In this document: positions 51,814 through 60,303 of the stretch, piece by piece
Numbering within the stretch: position 1 is the first letter of the stretch
How the letters are laid out: each line of letters starts with the position of its first letter
The notes under the pieces: generated by a model
Told to the model about the DNA's origin: nothing
Seen by the model: only the letters and a program-made list of their open reading frames with translations
Database searches by the model: none
Origin: an uncultured Eubacteriales bacterium
Lineage (GTDB): Bacteria > Bacillota > Clostridia > Christensenellales > Pumilibacteraceae
Length of the DNA: 64,000 nt
Assembly (NCBI GenBank): GCA_900543755.1
Contig: UQSP01000004.1
Location: forward strand, 1-64,000
Direction: 5' to 3'
Position numbers and translations under genes: made by a program

Positions 51814-52380
51814 ATGCGAGTCATAAGCGGTAAATACAGAGGCAAAAAAATATTTGCCCCTCTGAACGATAAAGTACGCCCAACGACCGACAGGATAAAA
51901 GAAACGCTTTTTAATATTCTGGCGTCTAAAGGTTACGGAGAAGGCGTGACGGTGCTGGATTTGTTCGGCGGGACGGGGGCTTTGGGTATCGAGGCTTTAA
52001 GCCGCGGCGCGGAAAAGGCAATATTCATAGATAACGACCCAGAAAGCGTCAGGTTGATTCGGCAAAATCTTTTAAACGTAAAAGCGCCGTCCGAATCATA
52101 CGAAGTTTATAACGTGGACTTTGCTTTTGCGCTGAAAAAACTTAAAAACAGAGGTTTCGACATTATTTTTGCCGATCCGCCGTATGCAGGCGGTCTTGAA
52201 AACGAAATTTTAAATAAAATCGACGGTTTCGGAGTGCTTGCAAAGGACGGAATATTGATGATTGAACATTCGCGAAGCGTAGAGTTTTCAACGGGTAAAT
52301 TTATTGAGGACAGAAGAGTATGCGGCAATACGGTGATTTCTTTTTTATCATATCCGAAGGAGGTTGGGCATAATGAATAA
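51814..52380 (+). CDS. rsmD: 16S rRNA (guanine-966-N2)-methyltransferase RsmD
   Basis: 188 residues. SAM-dependent Rossmann fold with LDLFGGTGALGIEALSRGA (near 48-66) and the catalytic DPPY (in IFADPPYAGG near 124). MRVISGKYRGKKI and RPTTDRIKETLFNIL are family hallmarks. Overlaps coaD by eight bases, the conserved rsmD-coaD order. Confidence 0.96.
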   Translation: MRVISGKYRGKKIFAPLNDKVRPTTDRIKETLFNILASKGYGEGVTVLDLFGGTGALGIEALSRGAEKAIFIDNDPESVRLIRQNLLNVKAPSESYEVYNVDFAFALKKLKNRGFDIIFADPPYAGGLENEILNKIDGFGVLAKDGILMIEHSRSVEFSTGKFIEDRRVCGNTVISFLSYPKEVGHNE

Positions 52381-52843
52381 TAAGGCGGTTTTTGCGGGAA
52401 CTTTTGATCCGTTTACGCTTGGTCACTATGAAATTGCCGAACGCGCTTCAAAACAGTTTACGACTCTTTACGTAGCCGTAGCCGACGGCAATCAGGCCAA
52501 AACCTGTCGTTATAACATAAAAAAACGTGTCAGGATTGCTCAGCTTTCACTCGGGGCGTTAAAAAACGTCATTGTTGTGCCGTTCCGCGGATTCTTGGTG
52601 GATTTCATGCGGGAGAACGATATTAAAGTTTTCGTGCGAGGGCTCAGGAATGCGGTGGACTTCGATTACGAGCGTAATCTTTACAACGTTTACAAATCGC
52701 AGGACGACAGCGTTGAAGGGTGCTATTTTATGGCGTCAAACGAGTTTGCTCACGTTTCCGCGTCTTTGGTGCGTGAAATTCTGGAGCTCGGAGGGGACGT
52801 GTCCCGCTATATCGTAGAGGAGGCTGCCGAAGAAATTAAATAG
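52373..52843 (+). CDS. coaD: Phosphopantetheine adenylyltransferase
   Basis: Fourth step of coenzyme A synthesis. 156 residues. AVFAGTFDPFTLGHYEIAER holds the TxGH nucleotidyltransferase motif; RGLRNAVDFDYE and SASLVREI (near 130) complete the site. I start at ATG 52373 with AAGGAGG ten bases upstream. Confidence 0.96.
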   Translation: MNNKAVFAGTFDPFTLGHYEIAERASKQFTTLYVAVADGNQAKTCRYNIKKRVRIAQLSLGALKNVIVVPFRGFLVDFMRENDIKVFVRGLRNAVDFDYERNLYNVYKSQDDSVEGCYFMASNEFAHVSASLVREILELGGDVSRYIVEEAAEEIK

Positions 52844-52859
52844 GGAGCGTTTAATTAAG

Positions 52860-53324
52860 TTGAATCTTAACGAACTTATATCCGAATTGGATGAAGAGCT
52901 TAACGGCAGAAAAGGTTTATTTAAAAGCAGAGTAGACCTTACAAGATGTATCGAGTTGTTTGAAGAAATCAAAAGGATGCTTCCGCCGTCTTTGACCGAA
53001 GCCGATCTCGTCGTTAAAAGTCGGGAACGTATTCTCGAAAACGCAGACACGGTTGCTCAGAATATCATTAAAGAGGCTGAAGAGCGCGCTTTCCATTTAT
53101 CGGAAAGCTCAAACGTGCTTAAAATTGCCGAGAAGCAAGGCAGAGAAGCGTTAGACAATACTTATAAACAATGCGACTCGCTTGTTCAGAAGACCAAGGA
53201 GCATCTTGACGAGATGTTTAAGGAAACGGAAATTTTCTTTGAAAGCACTCTTAACACTATACGCACTAACCGCAACGAACTGCGCGGCGCGGTGCTTAAC
53301 CCAAACGTCAATAAACAGTCTTAA
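52860..53324 (+). CDS. Uncharacterised coiled-coil protein
   Basis: 154 residues, almost all helical and highly charged, with heptad-like stretches at about 40-130. It has no membrane segment and no enzymatic motif. It resembles the coiled-coil ATPase-like proteins often found after coaD in Clostridia. TTG start with AGGGAG about 12 bases upstream. Probably in the rsmD-coaD message. Function not known. Confidence 0.7.
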   Translation: MNLNELISELDEELNGRKGLFKSRVDLTRCIELFEEIKRMLPPSLTEADLVVKSRERILENADTVAQNIIKEAEERAFHLSESSNVLKIAEKQGREALDNTYKQCDSLVQKTKEHLDEMFKETEIFFESTLNTIRTNRNELRGAVLNPNVNKQS

Positions 53325-53367
53325 AAATTTAATTCAGTTACGATTGCATATACGGAGAAAAACATTA

Positions 53368-54396
53368 ATGTTTGAAGAAGTACGTAAAATCATGAGTCCG
53401 GAAGAGGCCAGAGAGGCTATAAAACCGGGAAAAGAGCAGATGAAAAAGAAAACTGAGCGCGACGCTGCAATTAAAGACATAATTGCGGGAAGAGACAGCC
53501 GATTGCTGCTCATTATAGGTCCGTGCTCCGCCGATAACGAAGATTCCGTATGCGATTATTGCGTTCGTTTGGCGAAAGTTTTTGAAAAGGTAAAGGACAA
53601 AATTTTCGTCGTTCCCAGAATTTATACAAATAAACCCCGCACTCGCGGCGAGGGGTACAAAGGTATGTTGCACAGTCCTGACCCGCATAAAAAACTTACC
53701 GATATTCAGGCGGGTATTCTGGCAATAAGGCATATGTACGTCCGCGTCATGAATGAAACGGGATTATCCGCCGCCGATGAAATGCTTTACCCCGAAAATA
53801 CCGTATACTGCGACGACCTGTTGTCTTATACGGCGGTAGGCGCGCGCTCGACGGAAAATCAACAGCACCGACTTGTTGCAAGCGGAAGCGATACTTCGGT
53901 AGGATTTAAAAATCCCATGAACGGCAGTTTTCCTGTGCTTTTAAATTCCATATATGCCGCGCAAATTCCCAACGAATTCAAATATCTCAATAAACAGGTG
54001 CGTACTGCGGGCAACGAATACGCGCACGCAATACTTCGCGGAAGCGTGGACGTTTACGGTAATAACGTGCCCAATTATCACTACGAGGACGTTATGCGCC
54101 TTAGGGAAATGTATATTAAAGAAGGACTGAAAAATCCCGCTGTCGTAATCGATACCAATCACTCGAACAGCAGCAAACGTCCGCTCGAACAGGTCAGAAT
54201 CGCAAAAGAGATAATCTATAACATGACCGGCTGTAATGACTTCAGAAAATTCGTAAAAGGATTTCTTATCGAAAGCTATATCGAAGACGGAAACCAGCCG
54301 CCTGACGGTACTGTGTACGGAAAGTCCATTACCGACGGCTGCCTGGGCTGGGAAAAAACCGAAAGACTCATTTATGATATGGCGGACAAGCTTTAA
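53368..54396 (+). CDS. aroF: 3-deoxy-7-phosphoheptulonate synthase, copy 1
   Basis: DAHP synthase, the first step of aromatic amino-acid synthesis from PEP and erythrose-4-phosphate. 342 residues of the I-alpha (AroF/G/H) type: IIGPCSADNEDSV (near 48), KPRTRGEGYKG, VGARSTENQQHR, DTNHSNSSK and GNQPPDGTVYGKSITDGCLGW (metal and substrate blocks, split at the conserved Gly). ATG 53368 with CGGAG upstream. A second, collinear copy follows 56 bases later. No other shikimate gene is nearby. Which amino acid inhibits each copy is unknown. Confidence 0.94.
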   Translation: MFEEVRKIMSPEEAREAIKPGKEQMKKKTERDAAIKDIIAGRDSRLLLIIGPCSADNEDSVCDYCVRLAKVFEKVKDKIFVVPRIYTNKPRTRGEGYKGMLHSPDPHKKLTDIQAGILAIRHMYVRVMNETGLSAADEMLYPENTVYCDDLLSYTAVGARSTENQQHRLVASGSDTSVGFKNPMNGSFPVLLNSIYAAQIPNEFKYLNKQVRTAGNEYAHAILRGSVDVYGNNVPNYHYEDVMRLREMYIKEGLKNPAVVIDTNHSNSSKRPLEQVRIAKEIIYNMTGCNDFRKFVKGFLIESYIEDGNQPPDGTVYGKSITDGCLGWEKTERLIYDMADKL

Positions 54397-54452
54397 GAAT
54401 AAACTTCATTAAAAATAAACTTTTCTACAAAAGGACGGTATGGAATAACGTT

Positions 54453-55481
54453 ATGTTTGAAAAAATCAAAAAGATAATTCCTGCGGAAGAAGCGGTTGAA
54501 ATGATAAAACTTTCACCTGAAATGAAAAAACTTAAGCTTAGCCGCGACGAAACCGTTAAAAACATAATATCGGGTAAAGACGACAGAATGTTGTTTATAA
54601 TCGGACCGTGTTCCGCAGATAACGAGGACTCGGTGCTGGATTACGTATCGCGCCTTGCCCGTCTTGCGGAAAAAGTAAAAGATAAGATATTTATTGTCCC
54701 GCGGTTGTATACCAATAAGCCCCGTACTCGCGGAGAGGGATATAAGGGCATGATGCACAGCCCCGATCCGCATAAGAAGCTTACCGACATTCAGGCCGGT
54801 ATTCTGGCGCTCAGAAGATTGCACGCAAGGGCTATCAGTGAAAGCGGGTTGTCTGCCGCCGACGAAATGCTTTATCCCGATAACGTCGATTACATCCAGG
54901 ACTTGCTTACCTATATAGCAGTGGGTGCGCGCTCGACCGAAAATCAGCAGCACAGACTTGTCGCAAGCGGATTCGACGTGGCTGTAGGAATAAAAAACCC
55001 CATGAACGGCAGTTTGTCCGTGCTTTTAAACTCCATTTATGCCGCTCAGATTTCCAACGAGTTCAAATACGGAGGATATCAGGTTCGTACTTCGGGTAAC
55101 CCTTATGCGCACGCAATACTTCGCGGAAGCGTGGACGTTTACGGCAACAACGTACCCAATTATCACTACGAGGACGTGATGCGTTTTTACGATATGTATT
55201 TTAAAGAAGACCTGCATTTTCCTGCGGTGATTATCGATACAAATCATTCCAACAGCAGTAAAAATCCTTTTGAGCAAGTGAGAATCGTTAAGGAAGTTGT
55301 AGGGAATTGCCGTCATTGCGATCACTTTAAGAAACTGGTAAAGGGCTTTTTAATCGAAAGCTACATCGAGGACGGAAATCAGCCTCCCGACGGCACTGTT
55401 TACGGTAAATCGATTACCGACGGTTGCCTCGGCTGGGAAAAGAGCGAAGAACTTATTCTTTCCGTGGCTGAAAGATTGTAA
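54453..55481 (+). CDS. aroF: 3-deoxy-7-phosphoheptulonate synthase, copy 2
   Basis: Second I-alpha DAHP synthase, also 342 residues and alignable with copy 1 without gaps; by eye about two thirds to three quarters identical. All catalytic blocks are kept (IIGPCSADNEDSV, PRTRGEGYKGMMHSP, ARSTENQQHR, DTNHSNSSK). The differences cluster in the N-terminal 35 residues and in surface helices (RRLHARAIS versus RHMYVRVMN), where feedback sites lie in related enzymes. It appears to be a tandem duplication that has since diverged. Confidence 0.94.
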   Translation: MFEKIKKIIPAEEAVEMIKLSPEMKKLKLSRDETVKNIISGKDDRMLFIIGPCSADNEDSVLDYVSRLARLAEKVKDKIFIVPRLYTNKPRTRGEGYKGMMHSPDPHKKLTDIQAGILALRRLHARAISESGLSAADEMLYPDNVDYIQDLLTYIAVGARSTENQQHRLVASGFDVAVGIKNPMNGSLSVLLNSIYAAQISNEFKYGGYQVRTSGNPYAHAILRGSVDVYGNNVPNYHYEDVMRFYDMYFKEDLHFPAVIIDTNHSNSSKNPFEQVRIVKEVVGNCRHCDHFKKLVKGFLIESYIEDGNQPPDGTVYGKSITDGCLGWEKSEELILSVAERL

Positions 55482-55512
55482 AACATTTTAATCCATGTTG
55501 ATTTGACAAAAA

Positions 55513-55554
55513 ACCCCGCAATGTCTGTTTGACTTTATGCGGGGTCGTTTTTTT
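55513..55554. terminator. Bidirectional terminator between aroF copy 2 and tmcAL
   Basis: ACCCCGCA (55513-55520) pairs with TGCGGGGT (55538-55545), flanked by A and T runs that work on both strands. Confidence 0.85.
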
Positions 55555-55695
55555 ATTCTGTTTGCATCAAGTATGCGTTATTTCACGGGTGGGCTTATAT
55601 AAGGTTTATAAGCTTGCTGATGATTTTCAGGATTTAGAATTTGTTGAGAAAAAGCGATATTAATTCTTCAAAGCTTTGTATAATAATCACGACAT

Positions 55696-56892
55696 TTAAA
55701 TGCTGAAAAGTTTACCGGGAAGAAAAAGGTCGTTTTGATTGTGTGTGACGACCGAATAAAGCGCCGCCGCTTTTTTTTCGATTTCAAAAAATTTATTGAA
55801 AAACTCTCCGTCATAACGGTTTAAATCTTCGGAACGTATAATCATGTTTTTACCGTTTTCGGTAAGGTAGGGCTTGAAATTTTCCTTTATTGCAAGTAAA
55901 CGAGGGGGAAGAACGGCAGAATTTTCATATATATCTTCGGTGATGCCCAACATTACCTGTAAAACTACGCGTTTTAATCTGCTCATGGTGTATCGTTTGG
56001 TTTTTGACTTTAAAAGAACTTCGTCAAGCGTAATTGAGGTGCGGGCAGCTTCGGACAAACGGTACTCTAAACCCTCGCGGCAGTCGAAAGCTTTTGCGAT
56101 TTCTGCTGTCGAAGAAGTGCGCAATTTATAAACGGCAAGGTCGGAAAAGGCTTTTTTGTCGGGTTTATGGCGTCTTAGTTCTTCAAAAAGTATTTCGTTT
56201 TCTCCCGTAAGGTAGGGCGCCGCAGCGTTATAATCGCCTTTATATATCAATTCTCGCAATGCGCTTGCGGAAAGATAGTTTCCTATTGCGGAAAAATTGT
56301 TATAATCGTTACCTTTACGTTTTACGAAAACAGGTTTAACCGAAAGTCCGTTTCTTTTCAGGGCTTTTATATATTCGATGCACAAAATATTGTTGGGCTT
56401 TGAAAGTATCTCGGAGGATTTGTCTGAAGGTATGTTTTCCTTTTCTGCCATGACCGAAGTTGCAGAAGAAAGAGCAGCTGCATAAGATAAACCGTTGTCG
56501 AGATTTTTTGCAAGAAGCGTTTTAAAATCATCGTCCTCGCGCGACTGAATTTCCGATAAGGTGATAAGCGCGTCGGTGTCGGCGGTTTCGCACCCCATAA
56601 CAAGGGCGTCAACGTCTTTTAGGTTTTTTAGGGTTTTGATTGCGCCGTCGGCAAATCGTTCCCCGTTGGCGGTAGCGTAAATGATAGGTAATTCCAGCAC
56701 CATGGAGGCACCGCATCTAAGGGCGATTTCCGCTCTGACGTATTTTTCGGCTACGGCGGGTTCTGCGCGCTGAACGAAGTTCCCGCTCATGATGCATATT
56801 GTATGGTCAAACTTTTTTGCGGCTTCGTTCAGTTGGTAAAGGTGTCCGGTGTGAAAGGGGTTGTATTCGCAAATCACTGCGCAAATTTTCAT
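55696..56892 (-). CDS. tmcAL: tRNA(Met) cytidine acetate ligase TmcAL
   Basis: Makes N4-acetylcytidine at the wobble base of elongator tRNA-Met from acetate and ATP, through acetyl-AMP. 398 residues, family length. VICEYNPFHTGHLYQL (near 5-20) is the HxGH nucleotidyl-transferase site; MSGNFVQRAEPAV and MVLELPIIYATANGERFADG are hallmarks. It is divergent from pta-ackA, which links acetate metabolism on both sides, although that may be chance. GGGAG lies upstream on the minus strand. Confidence 0.95.
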   Translation of the reverse strand: MKICAVICEYNPFHTGHLYQLNEAAKKFDHTICIMSGNFVQRAEPAVAEKYVRAEIALRCGASMVLELPIIYATANGERFADGAIKTLKNLKDVDALVMGCETADTDALITLSEIQSREDDDFKTLLAKNLDNGLSYAAALSSATSVMAEKENIPSDKSSEILSKPNNILCIEYIKALKRNGLSVKPVFVKRKGNDYNNFSAIGNYLSASALRELIYKGDYNAAAPYLTGENEILFEELRRHKPDKKAFSDLAVYKLRTSSTAEIAKAFDCREGLEYRLSEAARTSITLDEVLLKSKTKRYTMSRLKRVVLQVMLGITEDIYENSAVLPPRLLAIKENFKPYLTENGKNMIIRSEDLNRYDGEFFNKFFEIEKKAAALYSVVTHNQNDLFLPGKLFSI

Positions 56893-56912
56893 GATTATCT
56901 CCCGATAAAGGT

Positions 56913-56941
56913 TTTACATTTTTTTTCTTAGGTGATATAAT
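56913..56941 (+). promoter_or_regulatory. Probable promoter of pta-ackA-comF
   Basis: TTTACA (56913-56918), 17-base spacer, TATAAT (56936-56941). The leader to pta is about 110 bases. Confidence 0.65.
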
Positions 56942-57059
56942 ATTTTATGGCGTCAAACGAACAGAATAAAAACTGAACGTTTCAGTCAAAGCAACTTTAT
57001 TATACCATTTAGTCAATAATTTTGCACCTATATTTAAGGCGCGGAAAGGAGAAATATTT

Positions 57060-58046
57060 ATGTCGTTGTTGGAAAGTATTAAGGAAAAGGCGGCAAAACT
57101 TAACAGGCGTATCGTTCTTGCCGAAGGCGAAGAGGAACGTATAATAAGAGCCGCCGAAAGCATTACCAGACAAAAAATAGCAAAGGTTACGCTTATAGGT
57201 AACCCCGAAGTCATGCTTAAAAAGTGCCCCGACGTCAATCTTAAAGGCGTGGATATTTTTAATCCCGAAACCGAAGACCTTACTTATTATGCCGATACGC
57301 TTTACGAATTGAGAAAAGCGAAGGGTATGGATAAAGAGCAGGCGGCAAAGCTTGTTAAAAACCCTCTGTATCTCGGTGTGATGCTTGTAAAAACAGGCAA
57401 AGCCGACGGTATGGTTGCAGGTTCCGTCAATGCGACCGGCGACGTTTTGCGCCCTGCGCTTCAGATTATTAAAACTGCACCCGGAATTTCCACAGTAAGC
57501 AGCTGCTTTATCATGATTATGCCCGGAAACAGCAAATACGGCGAAAACGGCGTGCTGGTTTTCGGTGACTGCGCGGTTAATCCCAATCCCACGGCGGAAC
57601 AACTTGCCGCCATTGCAATAGCCTCTGCCGACAGCGCGAAGAAAATCGCGGGAATCGATCCCAAGGTCGCAATGTTGTCTTTCTCCACGAAAGGCAGTGC
57701 AAAACACGAGCTTGTCGATAAAGTGGTGCAGGCTACCAAAATCGTTGCCGAAGCCGCGCCTTTCCTCAACGTGGACGGAGAGCTTCAGGCGGACGCCGCG
57801 CTTGTCGAAAGCGTAGCCTCTCTTAAGGCGCCCGGCAGTCCTGTTGCGGGCAGAGCCAACGTGCTTATTTTCCCTGACCTTCAGGCCGGCAACATCGGAT
57901 ACAAACTGGTACAGCGTCTTGCGGGCGCCGAAGCAATCGGACCCATCTGCCAGGGATTCAATAAGCCCGTCAACGACCTATCGCGCGGGTGCTCGGTGGA
58001 TGACGTTGTAAACGTTGTTGCAATGACCGCTTTGCAGACACTGTAA
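57060..58046 (+). CDS. pta: Phosphate acetyltransferase
   Basis: Converts acetyl-CoA and phosphate to acetyl phosphate. 328 residues, the short form without the N-terminal DRTGG part. VLAEGEEERIIRAAE near the N-terminus, GMVAGSVNATGDVLRPAL (near 120), SSCFIMIMP and VFPDLQAGNIGYK-like LIFPDLQAGNIGYKLV are hallmarks. AAAGGAG about nine bases before ATG. With ackA it gives ATP and acetate, as in fermenters. Confidence 0.96.
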   Translation: MSLLESIKEKAAKLNRRIVLAEGEEERIIRAAESITRQKIAKVTLIGNPEVMLKKCPDVNLKGVDIFNPETEDLTYYADTLYELRKAKGMDKEQAAKLVKNPLYLGVMLVKTGKADGMVAGSVNATGDVLRPALQIIKTAPGISTVSSCFIMIMPGNSKYGENGVLVFGDCAVNPNPTAEQLAAIAIASADSAKKIAGIDPKVAMLSFSTKGSAKHELVDKVVQATKIVAEAAPFLNVDGELQADAALVESVASLKAPGSPVAGRANVLIFPDLQAGNIGYKLVQRLAGAEAIGPICQGFNKPVNDLSRGCSVDDVVNVVAMTALQTL

Positions 58047-58078
58047 TCATTGGTTTTCAAAAAATAAAGGTGACGAAA

Positions 58079-59266
58079 ATGAAAATTCTTGTTGTAAACG
58101 CAGGCAGTTCTTCGCTGAAATATCAGCTTATAGAAATGGATAACGAAAGCGTCTTAGCTAAAGGCGTGTGCGAGCGTATCGGCCAGCAGGGCTCGGTTCT
58201 CGTTCACAGGGGAAAGGGAGAGGAAGTGCGTATTCAAGGCGCAATGCCCACTCATTCCGAGGCTATAAAAATGGTGCTCGACGCGCTTGTCGATAAAAAT
58301 TACGGCGTTATTTCCGATATGAAAGAAATCGCGGCAGTCGGTCACAGAGTGCTTCACGGCGGTGTGATTTTTAAGGAAAGCGCGCTTGTCACGGACGAAA
58401 CGCTTAAACAAATCGAAAGCAACATCGATCTCGGACCTCTTCATATGCCGCCCAACATCATGGGAATCAAAGCTTGCCGTGCCGCAATGCCGCACGCGCC
58501 GCAGGTTGCCGTATTCGACACGACTTTCCATGCTACTATGCCCGATTATGCGTATATGTACGCTATTCCTTACGACGACTATAAGGATTTTAAGATAAGA
58601 AAATACGGCTTCCACGGCACAAGCCATTTGTTCGTATCGGGAGAGGCGGCTAAATTGATGGGGCGAAAGGATTTTAAACTCGTAGTATGCCATCTCGGAA
58701 ACGGCGCAAGCGTAAGCGCGGTTAAGGACGGAAAATGCGTGGATACTTCCATGGGACTTACTCCGCTCGAAGGGCTTGTAATGGGCACGAGAAGCGGCGA
58801 TATCGACCCGGCGGTTATAGAATATCTCATGGATAAAAAAGGAATGGATATTCATGAGGCCACAAATTACCTCAATAAAAAGAGCGGCGTTTTAGGCGTA
58901 AGCGGTGTTTCTTCCGACTTCCGTGACCTTGTTGCAGCCATGAACGACGGAAACGACAGGGCAAGACTTGCCATCGATATGTTTTCCTACCGTGTAAAGA
59001 AGTATATCGGTTCTTATGCGGCGGCGATGGGCGGGCTTGACTGCGTGGCGTTTACCGGCGGTATAGGCGAGCATACCGAAATAGTGCGCGAAAAGGTTAT
59101 GAACGGTCTTGAGTTTTTGGGTATAGATTTCGATTACGACAAAAACAATAACGTGCCGCGCGGAGAAATTACTTTGCTTACTAAACCTGCGTCTAAGGTT
59201 AAGGTATATATCATACCTACCAATGAAGAACTGGTTATCGCAAGAGAAACTTTAAGACTCAAATAA
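58079..59266 (+). CDS. ackA: Acetate kinase
   Basis: Makes ATP from acetyl phosphate. 395 residues. ILVVNAGSSSLKYQLIEM (N-terminal phosphate loop, Asn7), VGHRVLHGG, FDTTFHATMP, KYGFHGTSH and GGIGEH near the end are the family motifs. Start at ATG 58079 with AAAGG eight bases upstream; an in-frame GTG nine bases earlier is a weaker choice. It overlaps comF by one base. Confidence 0.97.
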   Translation: MKILVVNAGSSSLKYQLIEMDNESVLAKGVCERIGQQGSVLVHRGKGEEVRIQGAMPTHSEAIKMVLDALVDKNYGVISDMKEIAAVGHRVLHGGVIFKESALVTDETLKQIESNIDLGPLHMPPNIMGIKACRAAMPHAPQVAVFDTTFHATMPDYAYMYAIPYDDYKDFKIRKYGFHGTSHLFVSGEAAKLMGRKDFKLVVCHLGNGASVSAVKDGKCVDTSMGLTPLEGLVMGTRSGDIDPAVIEYLMDKKGMDIHEATNYLNKKSGVLGVSGVSSDFRDLVAAMNDGNDRARLAIDMFSYRVKKYIGSYAAAMGGLDCVAFTGGIGEHTEIVREKVMNGLEFLGIDFDYDKNNNVPRGEITLLTKPASKVKVYIIPTNEELVIARETLRLK

Positions 59267-59982
59267 TGAAAGCGTCGCGCGTAATAGCGGAATTGTTTTA
59301 TCCGTCGGGCATTAAATGCGTAATATGCGGCGACGATCTTCCCAAAGAAACGCGTTATTGCGTGTGTGAACGTTGTAAACTTACTTTCAACACGAAATTT
59401 TGCGTTAAATGCGGCAGGGCCATGAAGAATATGGCTGATTACTGCGATTTCTGCCAGAACGAAGGCTTTACTTTTGATATGGCTCGCGCTCCGTTTGTGT
59501 ACGAAAACGAAATAGTCGGGCTTGTGCGTAAACTAAAATTCGGAGCGGGCAAATATCTCGGCGAAATAATGGCGCAGTTCATGGCTGACGTGTTTTACGA
59601 AAACAATATGACGGTGGATGTAATCACTTTCGTTCCGCTTATGAAAAGCCGCGAAAGAAAAAGAGGTTATAATCAGTCGGAAGTTATTGCGTCGGCGCTT
59701 AAAGATATTCTTGATATCCCGCTTTGTAACCTTCTCAAACGTGTTAAAAAGACATCTACTTTTGCGCGAATGGGCAGGCGCGAAAGAGCGGAAGCCGTAA
59801 AAGGCGCTTTCGCTTTATCGGGCGAAAAGACGGTAAAAGACTTAAACGTTTTGCTTATCGATGACGTTTTCACTACGGGTTCAACTGCGGAAGAATGTTC
59901 GCGTGTGTTGAAAGAGGGCGGTTGCGGCAAGATTTCCGTGCTGACTTTTGCTACGTCGAGAATTAAAATCGAATTGTACTGA
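59266..59982 (+). CDS. comF: ComF family phosphoribosyltransferase-like protein
   Basis: 238 residues: two N-terminal zinc-finger-like Cys pairs (CVICGDDLP; CVKCGRAM and CDFC) and a PRTase domain with the PRPP loop LLIDDVFTTGSTAEEC (near 196). ComF is needed for transformation in B. subtilis, while homologues in other species have unclear roles. It starts in the ackA stop (TAATG), so it rides on the acetate operon. Confidence 0.9.
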   Translation: MKASRVIAELFYPSGIKCVICGDDLPKETRYCVCERCKLTFNTKFCVKCGRAMKNMADYCDFCQNEGFTFDMARAPFVYENEIVGLVRKLKFGAGKYLGEIMAQFMADVFYENNMTVDVITFVPLMKSRERKRGYNQSEVIASALKDILDIPLCNLLKRVKKTSTFARMGRRERAEAVKGAFALSGEKTVKDLNVLLIDDVFTTGSTAEECSRVLKEGGCGKISVLTFATSRIKIELY

Positions 59983-59997
59983 AATGCTTGAAAATCG

Positions 59998-60027
59998 TTG
60001 ACAAATGTTTTTGTTTGGGTTTATAAT
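59998..60027 (+). promoter_or_regulatory. Promoter of the thrS T-box message
   Basis: TTGACA (59998-60003), 18-base spacer, TATAAT (60022-60027). Confidence 0.85.
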
Positions 60028-60034
60028 TTAGTTA

Positions 60035-60276
60035 AATCGGGCATAAAACCTGTATTTCCTTAAACATCGGACAAGTAGCTTGCGTTTGATGCTTCAGAGA
60101 GCGTTGCCTTGGCTGAAAGCGACGCGCGTGAGAGCGCAATGACGAAACCGCCGATGCGGAAGCGCGTTTCCGACGCAATCGGATTTTTAACGAGGCCGTT
60201 CTTTTGTGCGGCGAATTAAGGTGGAACCACGGAGAAATTCGTCCTTAAAGTCTTTTAATGACTTTAAGGACTTTTT
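60035..60276 (+). ncRNA. T-box leader riboswitch for thrS
   Basis: Senses uncharged tRNA-Thr and lets transcription continue into thrS. An AGTA bulge near 60073 and the GAGAGC..GGCTGAAAG block (60097-60120) mark Stem I. GACGAAACC at 60141-60149 holds a candidate Thr specifier codon, ACC (60147-60149). The T-box sequence AAGGTGGAACCACGG is at 60218-60232; its TGGA fits a tRNA end UCCA. A 12-bp terminator follows. Structure read by eye. Confidence 0.93.
60241..60276 (+). terminator. Regulated terminator of the T-box
   Basis: GTCCTTAAAGTC (60241-60252) pairs with GACTTTAAGGAC (60260-60271), followed by T5. The 5' arm can instead pair within the antiterminator. Confidence 0.9.
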
Positions 60277-60303
60277 ATTTTGTAATGAATGGAGGTTTAA
60301 TAT

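Noticed and set aside
53182..53367. A 62-codon N-terminal extension of the first DAHP synthase
   Set aside because: It overlaps the upstream coiled-coil gene in another frame. The ATG at 53368 has a ribosome site and matches copy 2.
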